From Streptomyces olivaceus (GTDB lineage Bacteria; Actinomycetota; Actinomycetes; Streptomycetales; Streptomycetaceae), in the NCBI RefSeq assembly GCF_000721235.1, contig NZ_JOFH01000022.1, positions 82,839 through 146,838 on the forward strand: 64,000 nt of DNA, given 5' to 3'. The notes below the pieces were generated by a model. That model was given only the letters and a program-made list of their open reading frames with translations. It was not told the origin of the DNA and searched no databases. Shown one piece after another: positions 25,534 through 33,753 of the stretch (position 1 is the first letter of the stretch; each line of letters starts with the position of its first letter). Both the position numbers and the translations under genes were made by a program.

Positions 25534-26484
25534 GTGTCTCCACCCCCGCCCGCCCTCGGCCGAGGCCGCAAACGCGCGGCGCAGGTCTTCGACGAGGCCC
25601 TGGACGACGCCGAACTCGCCGCCGCCCGTGCGGCGTTGGCCCAGGGCCGGTGGCAGTCCGCCCGCTCCCTGCTGGCCCACACGGGCGACGAGTGGGACCG
25701 GCGCGGGCACCGGATCACCGTGCTCGCCAAGGAGACCTACTGCGCCGCCTGGGCCCGCGAGTGGCTGCTCGCCGAACCGGATGCCGCGGACGCCGCCGTC
25801 CTGCTCGCCCTCGCCCTCGTGCACCGCGCCCTGCGGGGCAAGGAGAAGCCCGACAGGGCCCGGGAAACCTGTCGTGGCGCGGCCGACCGCGCGCCCGACG
25901 ACCCCACCCCCTGGCTCGGACTGCTCCTGCTGGAGCGCTCGCTGGGAGCCGACGACGACGTCACCCGGGCCTTCGAGCAGGTGCGCGGGCGCTACGCCGA
26001 CCACCACCACGCCCACCACCTGATGGTCGCCGCCCTCGCCGAGCGCGGCGGCGGCGAGGGCCCGGACCCGCTGCACGAGGTCTACGACTTCGCCAACTGG
26101 GCCGCCGAGCAGGCCCCCGCCGACTCCCCGCTGGCCATTCTCCCGGTCGTCGCGCACGCCGAGCGCTACCGGGTGCTGGCCGCCGGCGGGCACGAGTCCG
26201 CCGACCCGAACGCCTCCGGCCACTGGGTCGGCCGACGCGCCCGGCTGGTGATGAAGGCGGCCTTCGACTGGTGGCTGGAGTGGGAGCAGGACGGCCACCC
26301 GCGGCGGCTGATCGACCTCAACTTCCTCGCCCACGCCAAGTTCTGCGAGGGCCGCGGCGCCGAGGCCGCCGCCCTCTTCCAGCGCATCGGCGAGCACGCC
26401 ACGCCCGCGCCCTGGTCGTACCCCGACCGCGCCCCGTTGCCAGCCTTCCGCGCCGCCCGCGCGAGCGCCCTCGGCACGGCATGA
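25534..26484 (+). CDS. Hypothetical protein with TPR-like helical repeats
   Basis: 316 aa, starting at GTG 25534 with GAGGAAG nine bases upstream. A GTG six codons earlier is an alternative. The sequence is helical, with repeated W/A/L-rich segments (RWQSARSLLAHTGDEWDRRG, AWAREWLLAEPDAADAAV, PWLGLLLLERSLGADDDV) that look like degenerate tetratricopeptide repeats. The C-terminal part has DWWLEWEQDGHPRRLIDLNF. I do not recognise a family. A helical scaffold or protein-binding role is the most that can be said. Confidence 0.65.
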   Translation: MSPPPPALGRGRKRAAQVFDEALDDAELAAARAALAQGRWQSARSLLAHTGDEWDRRGHRITVLAKETYCAAWAREWLLAEPDAADAAVLLALALVHRALRGKEKPDRARETCRGAADRAPDDPTPWLGLLLLERSLGADDDVTRAFEQVRGRYADHHHAHHLMVAALAERGGGEGPDPLHEVYDFANWAAEQAPADSPLAILPVVAHAERYRVLAAGGHESADPNASGHWVGRRARLVMKAAFDWWLEWEQDGHPRRLIDLNFLAHAKFCEGRGAEAAALFQRIGEHATPAPWSYPDRAPLPAFRAARASALGTA

Positions 26485-26500
26485 GAGTTCCGGCCCGGAC

Positions 26501-26554
26501 GAGAACGCAAACAAGAACGAGAACGCAGACGCGAACAAGAACGAGAACGCGAAC
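26501..26554 (+). repeat. Purine-rich hexanucleotide tandem repeat
   Basis: Nine consecutive hexamers of the type RNRRAC (GAGAAC, GCAAAC, AAGAAC, GAGAAC and so on) lie upstream of the APC permease. Purines are strongly biased to one strand and GC is low for this genome. It shares the permease reading frame with no stop, but I see no start codon. Confidence 0.8.
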
Positions 26555-26611
26555 GACAGATCAAGAGCACGAACCGGCGCACCCGACCGTACGAGAGAAG
26601 GACGTCCTGCG

Positions 26612-28150
26612 ATGACCACGGGCAGTTCGAGCACGAGCAGATCCGCGAGCGGTGGCGCCATCAGCACCTTCAAGGGCGAGGAGCGGGCGCTGCGCGCGGA
26701 CCGGCTGGGAACGGGCGGGCTGCTGCTGTCCGTGCTCGCCGCCACCGCTCCGCTGATGGTCGTCGCGGGCGTCATGCCGACCACCTTCGCGGTGATGGGC
26801 ATGGTCGGGCAGCCGCTGCTCTTCGTGGTGCTCGGCGTGGTGCTGATCCTGTTCAGCGTCGGGTACGCCGAGATGAGCCGGCACGTCCACAACGCGGGCG
26901 CCTTCTACGCGTACATCTCCCGCGGACTCGGCGGCACCGCCGGCGCGGGCGCCGCCCTGGTCGCCCTCGTCGCCTACAACGCCCTCCAGGTCGGCATCTA
27001 CGGCATCTTCGGCTTCGAGGTCTCCGGGCTCCTGTCGACCTACGCCGGCCTCGACGTGGCCTGGTGGATCCCCGCGCTGCTGGCCGTGGTCGCCGTGGGC
27101 GCGCTGGGCTGGCTGAAGATCGACGTCAACGCGCGCGTGCTGGGTGTCCTGCTCCTCATCGAGGTGGTCCTCGTGGTGGTCTTCGACATCGCCGCCGTCA
27201 CCGACCCGGGGCCGCAGGGACTCTCGCTGCACGCCTTCAACCCGGACACCCTCGGCGGGGCCGGTGTCGGAACCGCGCTGTGCTTCTGCATCGCCGCCTT
27301 CCTCGGCTTCGAGCAGGCACCCGTGTACGCCGAGGAGACCAGCCGGCCCCACGTACTGGTTCCGCGTGTCATGTTCCTGGCAGTGGCCGGGGTCGCCGTC
27401 TTCTTCGCGCTCAGCAGCTGGGCCCTGACCGTCGCGACCGGCCCGGACGACGTCGTCGCCACCTCGCAGGAGCAGAGCGCCGGACTGCTGTTCTTCCTGA
27501 CCGAGTCGCGGCTGGGCGCCACGTTCACCGACGTGCTGCACATCCTGTTCGTGACCGGCATGTTCGCCGCCCTGCTCAGCTTCCACAACGTCGTCGCGCG
27601 GTACGCCTTCGCCATGGGCCGCGAGGGACTGCTGCCCGCCGCCTTCGGACGCACCAGCGGCACCAGCGGCGCGCCCGGCACCGGCTCCCTGCTCCAGACC
27701 GCCGTGTCCGCGGTCGTCGTCATCGGCTTCGCCGTGGCCGACGACAAGCCGAACGGCGACCCCACCCAGCCCGTCCTGCACCTGTTCACCTGGGGCGGCA
27801 ACATCGGCGCGCTCGGCGTCATCGTGCTGATGGCCGCCGCGTCCTTCTCCGTGGTCGCCTTCTTCGTCCGCCGCGGTGCCGCCGGCGCCCAGGGCGTCCG
27901 GCTGGTGACCTCGGCCGTCGCGGGCGTCGCCCTGCTCGTGATCGCCGGTTACACGGTCAAGGACTTCGACGTCCTCGTCGGCGCCGGACCCGGCTCCGCC
28001 CTGAGCTGGGTACTGCCCGGCATCATCGGCCTCGCCGCACTCGCCGGCGTGGTGCAGGGCGCGCTCCTGCGCTCCCGCGCCCCCGAGCGGCACGCCCGCA
28101 TCGGCCAGGGCAACGAGGCGTTCCAACTGGACAAGGCGGCCTCGTCCTGA
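26612..28150 (+). CDS. APC-superfamily amino acid permease
   Basis: 512 aa with about twelve hydrophobic helices. The N-terminal tail (residues about 1-35) is soluble, then LGTGGLLLSVLAATAPLMVVAG starts helix 1. APC-type motifs include GYAEMSRHVHNAGAFYAYISR and FEQAPVYAEETSRPH. AGAAGGA precedes the ATG. The transported compound is probably an amino acid or polyamine but cannot be specified. The neighbouring idonate genes are convergent and have their own regulator. Confidence 0.85.
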   Translation: MTTGSSSTSRSASGGAISTFKGEERALRADRLGTGGLLLSVLAATAPLMVVAGVMPTTFAVMGMVGQPLLFVVLGVVLILFSVGYAEMSRHVHNAGAFYAYISRGLGGTAGAGAALVALVAYNALQVGIYGIFGFEVSGLLSTYAGLDVAWWIPALLAVVAVGALGWLKIDVNARVLGVLLLIEVVLVVVFDIAAVTDPGPQGLSLHAFNPDTLGGAGVGTALCFCIAAFLGFEQAPVYAEETSRPHVLVPRVMFLAVAGVAVFFALSSWALTVATGPDDVVATSQEQSAGLLFFLTESRLGATFTDVLHILFVTGMFAALLSFHNVVARYAFAMGREGLLPAAFGRTSGTSGAPGTGSLLQTAVSAVVVIGFAVADDKPNGDPTQPVLHLFTWGGNIGALGVIVLMAAASFSVVAFFVRRGAAGAQGVRLVTSAVAGVALLVIAGYTVKDFDVLVGAGPGSALSWVLPGIIGLAALAGVVQGALLRSRAPERHARIGQGNEAFQLDKAASS

Positions 28151-28199
28151 CACCGCGCGGGAGCTGGGCGGCACACCACGCGGGAGCAGGGCGGCGGGC

Positions 28200-29324
28200 T
28201 CAGCGGGCCGGGGCCCCGCCGAAGTCCAGCAGCACCTTGCAGGACCGGCCGCGGTCCGCGGCCAGCCCGAACGCCGCCTCCGCCTCCCGCACCGGAAGCA
28301 CCGCACTGACCAGCGCGTCGAACGCGGGCTCCGCCGCCAGCAGGCGGAGCGCGTCGTCGAACTCGCCGTCGAAGCGGAACGCCCCGCGCAGCTCGATCTC
28401 CCGGCTCACCACCAGGTTGCCGGCGAACGGGCTCTGCCCCGGCGGCAGCATGCCGAGCTGGACGACGACCCCGCCGCGCCGGACCAGCCGCAGGCAGGTG
28501 TCCAGCCCCGCGGCCACCCCGGACGCCTCGATCGCCGCGTCCACCTCCGGCGGCCACCCGGCGTCCCCCGGGGCGTCCGCCCGTACGACGGTGTCGGCGC
28601 CGGCGGCCGCCGCGTACTCCAGGGCCGCCGGGAGCAGGTCCGTCACCGTCACGTGCGCCGCGCCCGCCGCCCTGGCCGCCGCGACGACGAGGCACCCGAT
28701 GGGCCCCGCGCCGGTGACCAGGAGCCGCCGGTCGGCCAGATCCCCGGCGCGGCGCACGGCGTGCAGGGCGACGGAGAGTGGTTCGGCGAGGGCGGCCCGG
28801 CGCGGGTCGAGACCGGCGGGCAGGGCCCGCAGCTGCTCGGCGGGCACAACGATCTGCGCCGCGAAGCCGCCCTGGACGTGCGGAAAACGAGCCGCACTGC
28901 CCAGATACCGGGTGTCCCGGCAGACATTGCGCCGCCCGTCCGCACACTCCGGGCACACCCCGCACGGGGTCGCCGGGTGCACGGCGACGAACGCACCGGT
29001 GGCCGGACGGCCCGGCGCCGCCGAGCCGGTGGCGGTCCCCGTGCCGGCACCCGTGCCCGGCGGACCGTACGCGACGACCGTCCCCACGACCTCGTGCCCG
29101 AGCAGCATCGGCTCCCTCAGACGGAAGTCGCCGACGCCCCCGTGCCGCCAGTAGTGCAGGTCGGAGCCGCACACGCCGCCGTAGCGCACGGCGACCAGCG
29201 CCTCGCCCGGACCCGGCCGGGGGACCGGCACGTCCTCGACCCGCAGGTCGCCCGCACCGTGGATCACACAGCCCGGCACGACGGACTCCACGCCGGGACC
29301 CGGACCGGTCTCCCCGGCGCTCAC
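28200..29324 (-). CDS. idnD: L-idonate 5-dehydrogenase-like zinc MDR
   Basis: 374 aa. The catalytic zinc ligands are Cys52 (GVCGSDLHYWRHG) and His77-Glu78 (GHEVVG). The structural zinc cysteines are Cys121, Cys124, Cys127 and Cys135. GSDLHYWRHGG matches IdnD, which oxidises L-idonate to 5-keto-gluconate. The GTG start overlaps the upstream SDR stop (GTGA), so it is coupled. A Gly/Thr/Ala-rich insert at about residues 90-110 (GTGAGTGTATGSAAPGRP) is not usual for the family. It is last in the operon gntK-gntP-idnO-idnD. Confidence 0.82.
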   Translation of the reverse strand: MSAGETGPGPGVESVVPGCVIHGAGDLRVEDVPVPRPGPGEALVAVRYGGVCGSDLHYWRHGGVGDFRLREPMLLGHEVVGTVVAYGPPGTGAGTGTATGSAAPGRPATGAFVAVHPATPCGVCPECADGRRNVCRDTRYLGSAARFPHVQGGFAAQIVVPAEQLRALPAGLDPRRAALAEPLSVALHAVRRAGDLADRRLLVTGAGPIGCLVVAAARAAGAAHVTVTDLLPAALEYAAAAGADTVVRADAPGDAGWPPEVDAAIEASGVAAGLDTCLRLVRRGGVVVQLGMLPPGQSPFAGNLVVSREIELRGAFRFDGEFDDALRLLAAEPAFDALVSAVLPVREAEAAFGLAADRGRSCKVLLDFGGAPAR

Positions 29325-30082
29325 AGCACGCTCGTCATGCCGCCGTCGACGTACAGGATCTGTCCGCCGACGAAGTCCGCCGCGGGCGAGGCGAGGAACA
29401 GCAGCCCGCCCACCAGGTCCTCGGTACGCCCCCAGCGCCCGGCCGGCGTGCGCCCGCGCACCCAGGCGCTGAACTGCTCGTCCTCGACCAGCGGCCGGGT
29501 CAGCTCGGTCTCGACGTATCCGGGGCCGAGCCCGTTGACCTGCACTCCGTGCGGGCCCCAGTCGGCGCACATGCCCTTGGTGAGCATCTTCAGCGCACCC
29601 TTGGTCGCCGCGTACGGGGCGATGCCCGGGCGGACCACCTCGCTCTGCAGCGAGCAGATGTTCACGATCTTGCCGCGGCCGCGCTCCGTCATCCGGCGCG
29701 CGGCCTCGCGGCCCACCAGGAAGGCACTGGTGAGATTGGTGTCCAGGACGCGGTGCCAGTCGGCGTCCGCGAACTCGAGCAGCGGCGCCCGCAGTTGCAT
29801 CCCCGCGTTGTTGACCAGGATGTCGAGCGGGCCCACCCGCTCCTCGACCTCCGCGATCCCGGCGGCCACGGACGGCCCGTCGGTCACGTCGAACACTGCC
29901 GTGCGGACCTCGCCGGGCAGCCCGGCGGCGGCCTCGGCGAGGCGGTCGCCGTCGCGCCCGTTCAGGACCACCCGGCAGCCGGCCTCCGCGAGGCCCCGGG
30001 CGAGGGCCAGCCCGATGCCCCGGCTGGAGCCGGTCACCAGGGCGGTGCGCCCCGCGATGTCGAAGAGGGGGTGAGCCGTCAT
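29321..30082 (-). CDS. idnO: Gluconate 5-dehydrogenase-like SDR
   Basis: 253 aa. TGSSRGIGLALARG is the cofactor motif. The catalytic Tyr-x3-Lys lies in APYAATKGALKM, and the C-terminal DFVGGQILYVDGGMTS matches the family end. IdnO-type enzymes reduce 5-keto-gluconate to gluconate, which the adjacent gluconokinase can then phosphorylate. The start is the ATG at 30082. Coupling with the downstream zinc dehydrogenase is by a 4-base overlap. Confidence 0.85.
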   Translation of the reverse strand: MTAHPLFDIAGRTALVTGSSRGIGLALARGLAEAGCRVVLNGRDGDRLAEAAAGLPGEVRTAVFDVTDGPSVAAGIAEVEERVGPLDILVNNAGMQLRAPLLEFADADWHRVLDTNLTSAFLVGREAARRMTERGRGKIVNICSLQSEVVRPGIAPYAATKGALKMLTKGMCADWGPHGVQVNGLGPGYVETELTRPLVEDEQFSAWVRGRTPAGRWGRTEDLVGGLLFLASPAADFVGGQILYVDGGMTSVL

Positions 30083-30146
30083 CGTCGTACTCCTCGGGTC
30101 CTTCCGGTCCACTTCGGTCCACTGCCGGCCGGGCTGCCGGACCTGG

Positions 30147-31544
30147 CTAGATGACCAGGGACAACAGCAGGACCAGCGCACCCGCGACGACCGAGATGAT
30201 CGTCTCCATGACGGACCAGGTCTTGATGGTCTGGCCGACGTCCAGCCCGAAGTACTCCTTCACCAGCCAGAAACCGGCGTCGTTGACATGGCTGAAGAAG
30301 AGCGAACCGGCGCCGATGGCCAGGACCAGCAGGGCGGCGTGCGTCGTCGACATGTCGGCCGCCAGCGGCGCCACCAGGCCGGCCGCCGAGACGGTCGCCA
30401 CGGTCGCCGAACCGGTCGCCAGCCGGATCGCCACGGCGATCAGCCAGGCCAGCAGCAGCGCCGGGATCGACCAGTCCTTGGAGATCTCCAGGATCATCTC
30501 GCCCACGCCGGAGTCGATCAGCGTCTGCTTGAAACCGCCACCCGCGCCGACGATCAGCAGGATGCCCGCGATGGGCGCGAGACCCTTCTCGACCAGGCCG
30601 GAGAGGCGGTCCTTGCCGAACCCGGCGGGCCGCAGCAGCGTGAAGATGCCGACGATCACGGAGACCAGCAGGGCGACCAGCGGGTTGCCGATGACGTCGA
30701 AGGCGCGCTGCACCACGTTCTCCGGGTCGTCGACGATGATGTCGACGAGCGCCTTGAGCAGCATCAGCACGACCGGCAGCAGGATCGTGGACAGCGTGGC
30801 GCCGAAGCCCGGACGCTTCTCCAGCTCCTCGGACGCGCGCTGCGGGATCATGCGGTCGGGGGCCGGGACGTCCACCCAGCGCGCCGCGTACTTCGCGAAC
30901 AGCGGACCGGCGATGATCACCGTCGGGATCGCGATCAGCACACCCAGCGCCAGGGTCACTCCCAGGTTGGCGTCCACCGCGTCGATGGCGACCAGCGGAC
31001 CGGGGTGCGGCGGGACGAGGCCGTGCATCACGGACAGACCGGCCAGGGCCGGGATGCCGATCCGCATCAGGGAGTAGTTGCCGCGCTTGGCGACCATCAG
31101 CACGACCGGGATCAGCAGCACGATGCCGACCTCGAAGAACAGCGGCAGCCCGATGACCGAGGCGATCAGCACCATCGTCCACGGCATCGAACGGGGCGTG
31201 GCCTTCGCGAGGATGGTGTCCACGATCTGGTCGGCGCCGCCGGAGTCGGCGAGCATCTTGCCGAGGATCGCGCCGAGGGCGATCAGCACGCCGACGCCCG
31301 CGACGGTGGAGCCGAGCCCGGCGGTGAAGCTGGTGATGACCTTGTCCAGCGGCGCTCCGGCGAACGCGCCGAGCGCCAGTGACCCGATGGTCAGCGACAG
31401 GAAGGCATGCAGCTTGAACTTGGTGATGAGCAGGACGATGACGGCGATGCCCAGGAGCACGGCGATGCCCAGCTGGGCGTGGCCGGCCGAGGTGATGGGC
31501 TCGACGGTGTCCGCTGCCAGCATCTCGACGCTGAGTCTGGTCAC
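30147..31544 (-). CDS. gntP: Gluconate:H+ symporter, GntP family
   Basis: 465 aa with about 12-14 hydrophobic helices. The GntP-family motifs GLPLFFEVGIVLLIP and MHGLVPPHPGPL are visible. It would import gluconate (or idonate) with protons. The start is GTG with AAGGA seven bases upstream. It is the second gene of the operon after gluconokinase, with 90 bases between them. Confidence 0.9.
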   Translation of the reverse strand: MTRLSVEMLAADTVEPITSAGHAQLGIAVLLGIAVIVLLITKFKLHAFLSLTIGSLALGAFAGAPLDKVITSFTAGLGSTVAGVGVLIALGAILGKMLADSGGADQIVDTILAKATPRSMPWTMVLIASVIGLPLFFEVGIVLLIPVVLMVAKRGNYSLMRIGIPALAGLSVMHGLVPPHPGPLVAIDAVDANLGVTLALGVLIAIPTVIIAGPLFAKYAARWVDVPAPDRMIPQRASEELEKRPGFGATLSTILLPVVLMLLKALVDIIVDDPENVVQRAFDVIGNPLVALLVSVIVGIFTLLRPAGFGKDRLSGLVEKGLAPIAGILLIVGAGGGFKQTLIDSGVGEMILEISKDWSIPALLLAWLIAVAIRLATGSATVATVSAAGLVAPLAADMSTTHAALLVLAIGAGSLFFSHVNDAGFWLVKEYFGLDVGQTIKTWSVMETIISVVAGALVLLLSLVI

Positions 31545-31634
31545 GGTGGGTTCCTTGCGGTGATGGGATTTCGGGGAGAGCCGGGGCCGCGAACCACGCG
31601 GGGCGGCGCAGTCCCGGGAGGGGAACGGGGAGGG

Positions 31635-32162
31635 CTACCGGACCGGTTCGGGGAGGTCCTTCAGGGCGTTCACCGCACGTGCGGTGATCTCCTCGGGGGT
31701 GCCGGCGACGTCCACCGCGACTCCCGTCTCGTCGGCCTCCAGGGGCTGGAGCGTGGCGAACTGGGAGTCGAGCAGGGCCGTCGGCATGAAGTGGCCCTCC
31801 CGGTGCGACATCCGGTCCTCGATCAGCGCACGGCTGCCCGTGAGGTGCACGAAGACGACACCGGGAGCGGCGGCCCGCAGCCGGTCGCGGTACGACCGCT
31901 TGAGCGCCGAACTGCTCACCACGCCACCCAGCCCGGCCCGCCCGTGCGCCCAGTCGCCGATGGCGTCCAGCCAGGGCCAGCGGTCCTCGTCGGTGAGCGG
32001 GGTGCCGGCCGTCATCTTGGCGATGTTGGCCGGCGGGTGGAAGTCGTCGCCCTCGGCGTACGGGACGCCGAGCCGGGCCGCGAGCAGGGGACCGATGGTG
32101 GTCTTGCCGGTGCCCGCTACGCCCATGACCACGACCACATGGGGGGTGTGCAGTTGCTGCAT
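31635..32162 (-). CDS. gntK: Gluconokinase
   Basis: 175 aa, the typical length. The P-loop is MGVAGTGKTTIG (Lys20). FHPPANIAKMTAGTPLTDEDRWPWL matches gluconate kinases. It converts gluconate to 6-phosphogluconate, feeding the pentose phosphate pathway. The ATG at 32162 is preferred on length and family N-terminus. A GTG 11 codons upstream is possible. The first gene of the operon is divergent from gntR. Confidence 0.92.
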   Translation of the reverse strand: MQQLHTPHVVVVMGVAGTGKTTIGPLLAARLGVPYAEGDDFHPPANIAKMTAGTPLTDEDRWPWLDAIGDWAHGRAGLGGVVSSSALKRSYRDRLRAAAPGVVFVHLTGSRALIEDRMSHREGHFMPTALLDSQFATLQPLEADETGVAVDVAGTPEEITARAVNALKDLPEPVR

Positions 32163-32186
32163 CGCACTCTCGCTGTCTGCTGTCTT

Positions 32187-32264
32187 CGTCGACACGTGAT
32201 GTCGACGCAATGAAACTCATTAGGTACGACGAATTCAAGAGTCTGTGACAAATAAGTCTGACTT
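32187..32264. promoter_or_regulatory. Candidate GntR operators in the gntK-gntR gap
   Basis: Two palindromes: an 8-base-arm repeat CGTCGACA (32187-32194) / TGTCGACG (32200-32207), and AAGTC-T-GACTT (32254-32264). The second fits the FadR/GntR-type half-site pattern GTnnnAC. The region is AT-rich and lies between gntK and gntR. The second site lies close to the gntR promoter. Confidence 0.45.
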
Positions 32265-32298
32265 TTTGTTCCGGTGACGTGGCCCGTACGCTGAGTGC

Positions 32299-33000
32299 AT
32301 GAGCACACCGGGCCGAGGGCTGCACGGCCGCGTACTGGACACCCTCGGGCCCGCCATCACAGCGGGCGAATACCCCGCGGGCAGCGTTTTGCGCACGGAC
32401 GAGCTGGCACAGCGCTTCGAGGTCTCACGTTCGGTGATGCGGGAGGCGGTCCGGGTGCTGGAGTCCATGCACCTGGTCGAGTCCCGCCGCCGCGTGGGCG
32501 TGACCGTCCTGCCCGAGTGCGAGTGGAACGTCTACGACCCGCAGGTCATCCGCTGGCGCCTGGCCGGCTCCGAGCGCCCCCGGCAGCTGCGCTCCCTGAC
32601 CGTGCTGAGGTCGGCGATCGAGCCGGTGGCGGCGGGCCTGGCGGCACGGCTGGCCACCCCGGAGCAGTGCGCCGAGCTGACCGAGTGCGCGCTCGGCATG
32701 GTCGCCAACTCGCGTGGTCACCGCCTTGAGGCGTACCTCTTCCACGACGTCGCCTTCCACCGCGTCGTCCTCGCTGCCTCGGGCAACGAGATGTTCGCCC
32801 GCCTCGGCGGCGTCGTCGCCGAGGTGCTGGCCGGGCGCACCCACCACGACGTGATGTTCGAGGACCCCGACCCGGCCGCCGTCACCCTGCACGTCCAGGT
32901 CGCCGAGGCGATCCGCGCCCGCGACGCCGCGCGTGCGGAGGAACTGACCCGGGAGATCACCGTCGGGGCGCTGCAGGAACTGGACATCCTGGCGCCCTGA
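32299..33000 (+). CDS. gntR: GntR-family (FCD/FadR subfamily) regulator of gluconate genes
   Basis: 233 aa. The N-terminal winged helix has VLRTDELAQRFEVSRSVMREAVRVL. The C-terminal FCD domain (about residues 90-225) includes a likely metal-binding set around HDVAFHRVVLAASGN and HVQVAEAIRARD. It is divergent from the gluconate/idonate operon and is expected to repress it until gluconate or 6-phosphogluconate binds. The spacing between a TACGCT -10-like box and the ATG is short enough for a leaderless mRNA. Confidence 0.88.
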   Translation: MSTPGRGLHGRVLDTLGPAITAGEYPAGSVLRTDELAQRFEVSRSVMREAVRVLESMHLVESRRRVGVTVLPECEWNVYDPQVIRWRLAGSERPRQLRSLTVLRSAIEPVAAGLAARLATPEQCAELTECALGMVANSRGHRLEAYLFHDVAFHRVVLAASGNEMFARLGGVVAEVLAGRTHHDVMFEDPDPAAVTLHVQVAEAIRARDAARAEELTREITVGALQELDILAP

Positions 33001-33024
33001 GCGCCGGAGACGTCACCGGAGACG

Positions 33025-33399
33025 TCAGTCGAGGAACTCCCCGTCGACGTACACCCACGCCCCGTCGACCCGCCCGAACCGGCTCCGCTCGTGCAGCGAG
33101 CCCCCGCGGTAGGACGCCCGGAAGGTCACCGTGCCGGTGGTGTGGAAGGCGGACCCGTCGGCCGTGTCCAGGATCTCCAGGCCGGTCCACCGCACCCCGG
33201 GATCGAGGTCGAGACGCGCCGGTCGCGTCTCGGGGTGCCAGGTCCGCGACAGATAACCCGCGTCCCGCTTCACGAAGGCGCTGTAGCGCGAGCGCATCAG
33301 GGCCTCGGCGCTCGGCGCGGCCGCGGCCCCCGCGTGGAAACGGCCGCAGCACTTCTCGTACGGCCCGGACAGCCCGCAGGGGCAGGAGGCGGTGGTCAT
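33025..33399 (-). CDS. SEC-C / UPF0225 (YchJ-like) protein
   Basis: 124 aa. The N-terminal SEC-C-like motif CPCGLSGPYEKCCGRFH has four cysteines for zinc. The rest (AEALMRSRYSAFVKRDAGYL, then FRASYRGGSLHERSRFGRVDG) matches UPF0225. Function is unknown. It starts at the ATG before TTASCPCG. It is in the same orientation as, and just downstream of, the tRNA. Confidence 0.88.
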   Translation of the reverse strand: MTTASCPCGLSGPYEKCCGRFHAGAAAAPSAEALMRSRYSAFVKRDAGYLSRTWHPETRPARLDLDPGVRWTGLEILDTADGSAFHTTGTVTFRASYRGGSLHERSRFGRVDGAWVYVDGEFLD

Positions 33400-33452
33400 G
33401 GGGCCATTGTGCCCGCTCGCCGCCCCGGCCCGCCGTGCCCCGGAAAAGCAGA

Positions 33453-33475
33453 AGACCCCTGCTCGGCAGGGGTCT
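33453..33475 (-). terminator. Terminator of the tRNA-Leu gene
   Basis: A perfect 10-base stem (33453-33462 with 33466-33475) with a 3-base loop, followed on the minus strand by a CTTTT tract, five bases beyond the tRNA 3' end. Confidence 0.85.
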
Positions 33476-33479
33476 CGAC

Positions 33480-33567
33480 TGGTGTCCGAGGGGGGACTTG
33501 AACCCCCACGCCCGATAAAGGGCACTAGCACCTCAAGCTAGCGCGTCTGCCATTCCGCCACCCGGAC
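33480..33567 (-). tRNA. tRNA-Leu(GAG), CCA encoded
   Basis: An 88-base minus-strand tRNA with a long variable arm, as in leucine tRNAs. The acceptor GTCCGGG pairs with CTCGGAC, followed by discriminator A and a genomically encoded CCA (33480-33482 read as TGG on the plus strand). The anticodon loop TTGAGGT gives anticodon GAG inside a perfect CTAGC/GCTAG stem. The T arm GGGGGTTCAAGTCCCCC is intact. Confidence 0.97.
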
Positions 33568-33691
33568 AAGGTGTGTGTCGTGCGGGTCTCTCCCCGCGGC
33601 GACGACGTAAACATTACCAGGCTTTCCGGGGTGGCCGATCACCCCCTTCTTGGGCGCGGACGGCCGGAGGGGGAGGATGAGGGGGATCCAC

Positions 33692-33740
33692 CAGCAGTGA
33701 CGTCAGCACTGACACCAGCAGTGACACCCAGCAGTGACAG
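33692..33740 (+). repeat. Tandem AGCAGTGAC repeats upstream of the M20 peptidase
   Basis: Four 9-base units (AGCAGTGAC, one as AGCACTGAC) spaced by 3-4 bases, between the tRNA and the peptidase start. They could be a binding array or a leader element. Confidence 0.6.
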
Positions 33741-33753
33741 CGGGAGGAACCAC

